Shown: positions 1 to 4,966 of the stretch, one piece after another
How positions within the stretch are numbered: position 1 is the stretch's first letter
Layout: each line of letters starts with the position of its first letter
DNA from: Muribaculaceae bacterium
Lineage (GTDB): Bacteria > Bacteroidota > Bacteroidia > Bacteroidales > Muribaculaceae
Direction of reading: 5' to 3'
Length of the DNA stretch: 6,754 nt
Assembly (NCBI GenBank): GCA_016287065.1
Contig: JAEEVB010000133.1
Coordinates: 1-6,754, forward strand
Notes under the pieces: model-generated
Seen by the model: the letters and a program-made list of their open reading frames with translations, nothing else
What the model was told of the DNA's origin: nothing
Database searches by the model: none
Translations under genes and position numbers: made by a program

Positions 1-100
1 TGAGCTGCTGATAGGTTATACCACCTATTACCACTGTTGAACTAGCCGCCACTGACACAAAAGCCGCCAAAATAACAAGAAAAAGAAGAAATCGTTTCAT
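1..100 (-). CDS. N-terminus of an unidentified secreted protein (partial, runs off left edge)
   Basis: From the ATG at 98-100 the minus strand reads 33 codons without a stop to the window edge. The product begins MKRFLLFLVILAAFVSV, then AASSTVVIGGITYQQL. This is a standard Sec signal peptide: a short basic start (K2, R3), a hydrophobic core at about residues 4-17, then small residues (AAS-S) fitting signal peptidase I cleavage near residue 20. There is no cysteine after the core, so it is not a lipoprotein. The mature start, VVIGGITYQ, resembles the first beta strand of many Bacteroidales surface or cell-wall proteins, but 13 residues are too few to name a family. The start is supported by a near-perfect housekeeping promoter about 37 bases upstream (137-168). 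It lies downstream of groL on the same strand but is separated from it by a terminator, so it is probably an independent transcript. The function is unknown. Confidence 0.72.
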   Translation of the reverse strand, partial: MKRFLLFLVILAAFVSVAASSTVVIGGITYQQL

Positions 101-136
101 ATATGAACGGTTTTGGTTGATTTCGTTTTTCACTTG

Positions 137-168
137 CAAAAATAATAAATAATGTGAGGAAATGCAAA
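137..168 (-). promoter_or_regulatory. Bacteroidetes housekeeping promoter for the secreted-protein gene
   Basis: On the minus strand a -33 element TTTG (168-165) is followed by 20 bases and a -7 element TATTTTTG (144-137). This matches the Bacteroidetes primary-sigma consensus TTTG, 19-21 bases, TAnnTTTG, at every defined position. Transcription would start near 130-134, giving a leader of about 30 bases before the ATG at 100. It lies just downstream of the groESL terminator, so the secreted-protein gene appears to have its own constitutive-type promoter. The sequence match is direct; the start site is inferred. Confidence 0.72.
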
Positions 169-228
169 TTAGTGAAATGGAGAAATACATGGGTGTTGTA
201 ACATAGATGCCTAGCATACAGCAAGAAA

Positions 229-260
229 AATCAAGGACCGGCGAAAGCCAGCCCTTGATT
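229..260 (-). terminator. Rho-independent terminator of the groESL operon
   Basis: Read on the minus strand, 260-247 (AATCAAGGGCTGGC) pairs with 242-229 (GCCGGTCCTTGATT) around the four-base loop TTTC, giving a 14-bp stem. The right arm runs into a T-run (230-226). Two of the pairs are G-U wobbles that form only in the minus-strand RNA; in plus-strand RNA they would be A-C mismatches. This fixes the orientation as terminating groL. The hairpin begins about 55 bases past the groL stop codon. Confidence 0.9.
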
Positions 261-268
261 ATGTTGAA

Positions 269-294
269 GTATGGGGCTTATATGCCCTACATAC
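269..294 (-). other. Second hairpin in the 3' untranslated region of groL mRNA
   Basis: On the minus strand GTATG (294-290), a two-base bulge TA, and GGGC (287-284) pair with GCCC (277-274) and CATAC (273-269) around the loop ATATAA. This makes a 9-bp interrupted stem between the groL stop codon and the main terminator. There is no T-run after it, so it is not a terminator by itself. It may protect the mRNA 3' end from exonucleases or may be incidental. Confidence 0.45.
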
Positions 295-314
295 CTAATG
301 TGATAGCATTGAAA

Positions 315-1949
315 TTACATCATGCCGCCCATGCCACCCATACCGGGATTGCCAGCAGGCATTGGAGCCTCTTCCTTCTTCTCGGCAATGACACACTCGG
401 TGGTGAGGAACATGCCAGCGATTGAAGCCGCATTCTCAAGTGCCACACGAGCCACCTTAGCAGGATCGATAACGCCTGTCTCGAGCAGGTTCTCGTAGCG
501 ATCGGTGCGGGCATTGTAGCCAAAGTCGTCCTTACCTTCAAGCACCTTTTGTACCACAACAGCACCCTCGATGCCAGCATTTTCGACGATTTGACGCAGG
601 GGTTCTTCGATAGCACGGCGAATGATGTTGATACCTGTAGTCTCGTCGGCATTGTCGCCTTCAAGAGTATCGAGTGATTTGAGGCAACGGATATAAGCCA
701 CACCGCCACCAGGAACAATACCCTCGGCTACAGCAGCGCGAGTTGCGCTCAGAGCGTCGTCGACACGGTCTTTCTTCTCCTTCATCTCCACCTCGCTGGG
801 TGCGCCAATGTAGAGCACTGCCACGCCGCCTGCCATCTTGGCAAGGCGTTCCTGCAGTTTCTCCTTATCATAGGTCGACTTGGTAGTTTCGATCTGAGTC
901 TTGATTTGAGCCACACGGTCGGCAATGTTCTGCTTGTCGCCAGCACCATTCACAATAGTAGTGTTCTCTTTGTTCACAGTCACCTTCTCGGCTGTGCCAA
1001 GCATGTCGATGGTAGCGCCATCGAGCTTGATGCCCTTCTCCTCGCTGATCACGGTGCCACCAGTGAGCACAGCGATATCCTCGAGCATCTCTTTGCGGCG
1101 GTCGCCAAAGCCAGGAGCCTTGACTGCGCACACCTTGAGTGAACCACGCAGGCGGTTAACAACCAGTGTAGCGAGAGCCTCGCTGTCAACGTCCTCAGCA
1201 ATGATGAGCAACGGACGTCCGCTCTGGGCAGTCTGTTCGAGAATGGGAAGCATATCTTTGAGGACAGAGATTTTCTTATCGAAGATGAGAATGAAAGGAC
1301 GATCCATCTCGCATTCCATCTTCTCAGCATTGGTCACGAAGTAAGGCGAAATGTAGCCACGGTCGAACTGCATGCCCTCGACAACGTCGACGTGTGTATC
1401 GGTTCCCTTGGCTTCCTCAACTGTGATGACGCCGTCTTTCTTCACCTTCTTCATTGCCTCGGCAATGAGTTCGCCAATCTTGGCATCGTTGTTGGCCGAA
1501 ACGCGAGCCACGTTTTCAATTTTGCTGAAGTCGTCGCCCACTTCCTGCGACTGTGCCTTGATGCACTCAACCACTTTTTCAACAGCTTTGTCGATGCCAC
1601 GCTTCAGATCCATGGGATTAGCACCTGCTGCTACATTCTTCAAACCTTCTTGAATAATGGCTTGTGCCAGAATGGTAGCGGTGGTAGTTCCATCACCGGC
1701 GTCGTCGTTGGTCTTGGATGCAACCTCTTTCACGAGTTGAGCACCAATGTTCTGGAATTCGTCTTCGAGTTCCACTTCACGGGCAACGCTCACACCGTCT
1801 TTAGTAATGTGCGGAGCACCGAATTTCTTGTCAAGAATCACATTGCGACCTTTTGGGCCAAGGGTCACTTTAACGGCGTTGCTCAGTTGGTCGACGCCTT
1901 TCTTCAGCTCTTCGCGAGCCTTTATGTCAAATTTAATTAACTTAGCCAT
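315..1949 (-). CDS. groL: Chaperonin GroEL (Hsp60)
   Basis: This is the large chaperonin subunit. Two stacked seven-membered rings enclose non-native proteins in the cytoplasm and refold them in cycles driven by ATP and capped by GroES. At 544 residues it is complete and of family length. Visible landmarks are TLGPKGRNV (29-37) and DGTTT (86-90) of the equatorial ATP site; D51 and D398, matching the E. coli nucleotide-site and hydrolysis aspartates; RGYISPYF (197-204) with Y199, Y203 and F204, plus L234, L237, V263 and V264, of the apical substrate/GroES-binding surface; and the signature AAVAEGIVPGGG (405-416). The flexible GGM-type tail (GMGGMGGMM) is intact. The start gives the canonical MAK N-terminus. 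No Shine-Dalgarno sequence precedes it; the AT-rich 22-base gap after groES is usual for Bacteroidetes. It is cotranscribed with groES and ends at the terminator at 229-260. Nothing suggests a degenerate paralogue. Confidence 0.99.
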   Translation of the reverse strand: MAKLIKFDIKAREELKKGVDQLSNAVKVTLGPKGRNVILDKKFGAPHITKDGVSVAREVELEDEFQNIGAQLVKEVASKTNDDAGDGTTTATILAQAIIQEGLKNVAAGANPMDLKRGIDKAVEKVVECIKAQSQEVGDDFSKIENVARVSANNDAKIGELIAEAMKKVKKDGVITVEEAKGTDTHVDVVEGMQFDRGYISPYFVTNAEKMECEMDRPFILIFDKKISVLKDMLPILEQTAQSGRPLLIIAEDVDSEALATLVVNRLRGSLKVCAVKAPGFGDRRKEMLEDIAVLTGGTVISEEKGIKLDGATIDMLGTAEKVTVNKENTTIVNGAGDKQNIADRVAQIKTQIETTKSTYDKEKLQERLAKMAGGVAVLYIGAPSEVEMKEKKDRVDDALSATRAAVAEGIVPGGGVAYIRCLKSLDTLEGDNADETTGINIIRRAIEEPLRQIVENAGIEGAVVVQKVLEGKDDFGYNARTDRYENLLETGVIDPAKVARVALENAASIAGMFLTTECVIAEKKEEAPMPAGNPGMGGMGGMM

Positions 1950-1971
1950 AATAATATAATGTGTTTAAATG

Positions 1972-2244
1972 TTATTCAATAATACCTAAAATATCAGACT
2001 GACGCATAATGAGATACTTGGCTCCGTCGAGTTCAATCTCAGTGCCAGCATACTTGCCATAGAGAACAACATCGCCAGCCTTGACAATCATTTCTTCATC
2101 TTTGGTGCCATTGCCAACTGCAATTACATTGCCTTTTAAGGGTTTCTCTTTTGCGCTGTCGGGAATAATAATACCACCAGCGGTAACTTCTTCAGCTTGT
2201 GCCGGTTCTACAAGAACACGGTCACCTAATGGTTTAATGATCAT
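1972..2244 (-). CDS. groS: Co-chaperonin GroES (Hsp10)
   Basis: This is the small chaperonin subunit, a heptameric lid that closes the GroEL cavity and sets its ATPase cycle in the cytoplasm. It is complete at 90 residues, typical for bacteria. The N-terminus (IKPLGDRVLVEP, 3-14) is the diagnostic GroES beta strand. The mobile loop is at about 16-33 and carries the hydrophobic GroEL-binding tripeptide III (25-27), which follows GG and precedes P28. GDVVLYGKYAGTEIELDG (57-74) is the conserved core. It is the first gene of the groES-groL operon. The start codon at 2242-2244 follows a very AT-rich leader with no Shine-Dalgarno sequence. Control is likely from the region 2245-2427, where the best promoter match is a sigma-54 type element at 2295-2311. 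Confidence 0.99.
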   Translation of the reverse strand: MIIKPLGDRVLVEPAQAEEVTAGGIIIPDSAKEKPLKGNVIAVGNGTKDEEMIVKAGDVVLYGKYAGTEIELDGAKYLIMRQSDILGIIE

Positions 2245-2294
2245 AATAAAAAATATTTTTTAAAGTTTATAGTTGTTTTCTGGTGTGAGAAAAA

Positions 2295-2311
2295 AGCAGA
2301 TTTCGTGCCAA
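2295..2311 (-). promoter_or_regulatory. Candidate sigma-54 (RpoN) -24/-12 promoter for groESL
   Basis: The minus strand at 2311-2295 reads TTGGCACGAAATCTGCT. Against the sigma-54 consensus TGGCACG-N4-TTGCW, the -24 heptamer is perfect, the spacer is exactly 4, and the -12 part is CTGCT, one mismatch in all. The invariant GG and GC are exactly 10 bases apart. The predicted start is near 2284, about 40 bases before the groES ATG at 2244. I found no CIRCE operator, sigma-32-like element or TAnnTTTG box that would serve groES better. The match and spacing are seen directly; use by RpoN is inferred. Confidence 0.55.
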
Positions 2312-2320
2312 GAAGCGAGA

Positions 2321-2340
2321 TGCGACATTTTGTCAGCGCA
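2321..2340. promoter_or_regulatory. Dyad between the divergent promoters (TGCG...CGCA with nested GACA-TTT-TGTC)
   Basis: TGCG (2321-2324) and CGCA (2337-2340) form 4-base arms 12 bases apart. GACATTTTGTC (2324-2334) is a small perfect dyad nested within. It lies about 46 bases upstream of the inferred groES start and about 99 upstream of the inferred lon sigma-54 start, so it could bind a regulator of either gene. The arms are short and it could be chance. Confidence 0.2.
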
Positions 2341-2369
2341 AGAACTGCCACTTTTGTAATATATAGCAA

Positions 2370-2384
2370 TAAGAGGTACTCTTA
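2370..2384. promoter_or_regulatory. Perfect 6-bp dyad TAAGAG-GTA-CTCTTA, possible activator site
   Basis: Two perfect inverted 6-base arms separated by three bases sit in the groES-lon intergenic region. The centre (2377) is about 93 bases upstream of the inferred groES start, within the 80-150 base range typical of sigma-54 enhancer-binding-protein sites. A dyad of this size in 183 bases is not rare by chance, so this is a candidate only. Confidence 0.3.
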
Positions 2385-2391
2385 ACGGGCA

Positions 2392-2410
2392 AAATGGCAA
2401 TTTGGCATTT
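2392..2410. promoter_or_regulatory. Dyad AAATGGCAATTTGGCATTT upstream of lon
   Basis: The 19 bases form a palindrome in which eight of nine pairs match (AAATG/CATTT-type arms with an inner CAA-T-TTG). It is flanked by a second inverted pair, GCAAAAT (2389-2395) and ATTTTGC (2411-2417). It ends 17 bases before the first lon ATG and overlaps the candidate lon -24 element, so a protein bound here could repress lon. It also lies about 117 bases upstream of the inferred groES start. Its role is inferred. Confidence 0.35.
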
Positions 2411-2418
2411 ATTTTGCG
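2403..2418 (+). promoter_or_regulatory. Candidate sigma-54 type -24/-12 element for lon
   Basis: The plus strand reads TGGCATTTATTTTGCG. The -24 part matches TGGCA of TGGCACG, the spacer is 4, and the -12 part TTGC is perfect apart from G instead of A/T after it. GG and GC are 10 bases apart. Transcription would begin near 2429, just past the first base of the most upstream lon ATG, so if real, translation must start at the ATG at 2455 or 2485. This is weaker than the groES element. An alternative primary-sigma reading, TTTG (2353-2356), 20 bases, TACTCTTA (2377-2384), is a poor -7 match but allows the ATG at 2428. Confidence 0.35.
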
Positions 2419-2427
2419 AAAAATGAG

Positions 2428-4908
2428 ATGACGAAATATAATAATGTAAAGAAAATGATTGAATTTTTTGAACAAGATACAGAAATGAGCGATGGCACTT
2501 CGCATATTGTGCCCATTTTTACTGAGATTCACCACACCGAGCAAGATGACTCTCAACTGCAGGAGACAGAACTTGACGATATGCCCATATTGCCTTTGCG
2601 CAACATGGTGCTGTTTCCCGGCATGACAATGCCTGTGGCAGTGGGCCGTGACAAATCACTGGCACTCATCAATGACATCCAGAAGCACAATCGCCCCATT
2701 GGTGTAGTGTGCCAAATCAACAGTCAGGAGGAGAATCCGCTGAAGAATGACCTGTACACTGTCGGCACCATTGCCGACATCATCAAAGTGCTGCATCTGC
2801 CCGACAATTCGACAAATGTGATTCTGCAAGGTCGTTCAAGCTTTGAACTGGGCGAAATCACCAGTCAGTCGCCCTATTTGAAAGCAAAGGTGCGCTTGCT
2901 GGAGGAAACTCAGCCTACCCCACGCGACCGTGAATTCAAGGTGCTGATCAGTTCTATCAGGGAGATTACCTTTGAGATGCTGAATAACGTGGGCGATGGC
3001 GCCAAGGAACTGGTATTTGCCATCAAAAATATCGACAGCCCAGTGTATTTGATCAATTTCCTCGCAACCAACATCCCCTTTGAGTCACGACAGAAACAGG
3101 CTCTGCTCGAGGAGCGCAATATCAAGAAACGCGCCTACCTGCTCTATGGCTACTTGTCTAAAGAGGCTCAGCTGGTAGAGCTAAAAGCTGCCATCCAGTC
3201 GCGTACTCGCGAGGATTTGTCACAGCAGCAGCGCGAACACTTCCTGCAACAGCAACTGCGCACCATTCAGGAAGAATTGGGCAACGGCGAAGACGATATC
3301 ACTGAACTGCAAGAACGCATGTCGAAGATGAAATGGGGCGAAACCGAAGAAGCTCATTTCAAGAAAGAACTGCGAAAACTGGAGCGACTGAATCCTCAAT
3401 CGCCTGATTACTCGGTCCAATATGCCTATCTCGACAATCTGCTGTCGCTACCTTGGCACACCTATACAAAGGACAATTTTAACCTGAAAAAAGTGGAGTC
3501 TAAGCTCAACCATGACCATTATGGGCTTGAGAAGGTAAAAGACCGCATATTGGAACACCTCTCGGTGCTCAAGCTACGAGGCGACCTGAAGGCCCCCATC
3601 CTGTGCCTTTATGGCCCTCCTGGTGTGGGTAAGACCTCGCTTGGCAAATCGGTGGCAGAAGCGCTCAACCGCAAGTATGCCCGCATTTCGTTGGGAGGCC
3701 TTCATGACGAAGCCGAGATTCGTGGTCATCGCCGCACCTACATTGGCGCTCTTCCGGGCCGCATCATGCAAGCCATCGCCAAGTGTGGGAGTAGCAATCC
3801 CGTGATTCTGCTTGATGAGATTGACAAGGTTGGACAAGATTTCAAGGGCGACCCGTCGTCGGCTCTGCTTGAGGTTCTTGACCCCGAGCAGAACAGTCGT
3901 TTCCACGACAACTACATCGACATCGACTATGACCTGTCGAAAGTGCTGTTCATTGCTACAGCCAACAATCTGACAACCATATCGCAACCCCTACTCGACC
4001 GTATGGAAATCATTGAAATCAATGGCTACATCATGGAAGAGAAGGTTGAGATTGCCCGCAAACACCTTGTTCCAAAACAACTCGAAGAGAATGGCTTCCA
4101 ACCAAAGGAAATCGCGTTCCCGAAAGAGACAATTGTGAAAATCGTTGAGAACTACACACGTGAAAGCGGTGTGCGTGAGTTGGAAAAGAAGATTGGTAAA
4201 GTGTTGCGCAAAATAGCCCGTGAAAAGGCAACCGGAATGACATTTGACACTCACATCACCTCCGACCGTCTTAGCCATTATTTGGGCAAGGAAGAGGTGA
4301 ATCGAGATAACTACGAGGGCAACGAGTTTGCCGGCGTGGTGACCGGACTGGCATGGACCGCTGTGGGCGGCGAGATCCTCTTCATAGAATCATCGCTGGC
4401 AAAGGCAGGCAAGTCGGGCGATAAACTGACACTGACCGGTAACCTGGGCGATGTGATGAAAGAGTCGGCAGTGATTGCTATGCAATACATCAAGGCTCAT
4501 GCCGATGCTTTTGGCATCAATCACGAGACCTTTGATAAATATAATGTGCACATTCACGTGCCCGAAGGAGCGATTCCCAAAGATGGCCCTTCGGCTGGTG
4601 TTACGATGGCTACCTCGCTGGTATCGTCGTTCACCCAGCGCAAAGTGCGCGACCACCTGGCCATGACGGGCGAAATCACCTTGCGAGGCAAAGTGCTGCC
4701 AGTGGGCGGAATCAAGGAGAAGATTTTGGCTGCCAAGCGTGCCGGCATCACGCACATCATTCTATGTAAAGAGAACAAGAAAGATGTGGATGAGATCAAC
4801 GAACGCTACTTGAAAGGGCTCAACTTCCACTTTGTGAACACTATTCAGGATGTGATTGACTTTGCTCTATTACCTGAGAAGGTGAGCAACCCTCTCATGA
4901 TAGAATAA
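2428..4908 (+). CDS. lon: ATP-dependent protease Lon (LonA, S16 family)
   Basis: This is a cytoplasmic AAA+ protease that unfolds and degrades damaged and short-lived regulatory proteins. It is complete at 826 residues; E. coli Lon has 784, and the excess is mostly an acidic N-terminal tail (1-50). Domains in order: the Lon N-terminal substrate-binding domain from PILPLRNMVLFPG (53-65) to about 245; a helical, Gln/Glu-rich coiled-coil region (about 246-345); the AAA+ module with Walker A GPPGVGKTS (396-404), Walker B VILLDEID (459-466), sensor-1 TANN (511-514) and arginine finger in LLDRMEI (R525); then the S16 protease domain with catalytic S722 in PKDGPSAGV and K765 in GIKEKILAAK. The S-K gap of 43 equals that of E. 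coli (S679/K722). The start is uncertain: ATGs at 2428, 2455 (residue 10) and 2485 (residue 20) are all in frame, with no Shine-Dalgarno sequence to choose. It is divergent from groESL and convergent with recQ. Confidence 0.98.
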   Translation: MTKYNNVKKMIEFFEQDTEMSDGTSHIVPIFTEIHHTEQDDSQLQETELDDMPILPLRNMVLFPGMTMPVAVGRDKSLALINDIQKHNRPIGVVCQINSQEENPLKNDLYTVGTIADIIKVLHLPDNSTNVILQGRSSFELGEITSQSPYLKAKVRLLEETQPTPRDREFKVLISSIREITFEMLNNVGDGAKELVFAIKNIDSPVYLINFLATNIPFESRQKQALLEERNIKKRAYLLYGYLSKEAQLVELKAAIQSRTREDLSQQQREHFLQQQLRTIQEELGNGEDDITELQERMSKMKWGETEEAHFKKELRKLERLNPQSPDYSVQYAYLDNLLSLPWHTYTKDNFNLKKVESKLNHDHYGLEKVKDRILEHLSVLKLRGDLKAPILCLYGPPGVGKTSLGKSVAEALNRKYARISLGGLHDEAEIRGHRRTYIGALPGRIMQAIAKCGSSNPVILLDEIDKVGQDFKGDPSSALLEVLDPEQNSRFHDNYIDIDYDLSKVLFIATANNLTTISQPLLDRMEIIEINGYIMEEKVEIARKHLVPKQLEENGFQPKEIAFPKETIVKIVENYTRESGVRELEKKIGKVLRKIAREKATGMTFDTHITSDRLSHYLGKEEVNRDNYEGNEFAGVVTGLAWTAVGGEILFIESSLAKAGKSGDKLTLTGNLGDVMKESAVIAMQYIKAHADAFGINHETFDKYNVHIHVPEGAIPKDGPSAGVTMATSLVSSFTQRKVRDHLAMTGEITLRGKVLPVGGIKEKILAAKRAGITHIILCKENKKDVDEINERYLKGLNFHFVNTIQDVIDFALLPEKVSNPLMIE

Positions 4909-4931
4909 CAAATAGCTGTATCATAAATGAT

Positions 4932-4966
4932 TCATCCCTCACTCATGGTAGTGGGGGATGATTTTT
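4932..4966 (+). terminator. Rho-independent terminator of lon
   Basis: TCATCCCTCACT (4932-4943) and AGTGGGGGATGA (4950-4961) form an uninterrupted 12-bp stem with one G-U pair and the six-base loop CATGGT. Five T follow directly (4962-4966), the last being the outer base of the recQ stop codon on the other strand. The hairpin starts 24 bases after the lon stop. Read on the minus strand it is followed only by a loosely T-rich stretch, so its use by recQ is less certain. Confidence 0.9.

Noticed and set aside
42..224. 60-residue minus-strand frame beginning MLYARHLCYN
   Set aside because: It overlaps the promoter at 137-168 and the signal-peptide gene at 1-100 in another frame. Its sequence has no domain-like or signal features.
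1392..1940. 182-residue plus-strand frame antisense to groL
   Set aside because: It is a shadow of the highly biased groL codons and resembles no known family.
2245..2427. CIRCE operator (TTAGCACTC-N9-GAGTGCTAA) or sigma-32-like promoter for groESL
   Set aside because: I looked for both on each strand of the intergenic region and saw nothing resembling either.
2493..2507. Another TGGCAC string near the lon start that could be a sigma-54 -24 element
   Set aside because: The bases at the -12 position are not GC at the required 10-base spacing, and it lies in coding sequence.
2260..2556. 98-residue minus-strand frame across the groES-lon intergenic region
   Set aside because: It runs over the candidate promoters and the lon N-terminus, is full of AT-driven I, F and L codons, and has no recognisable motif.
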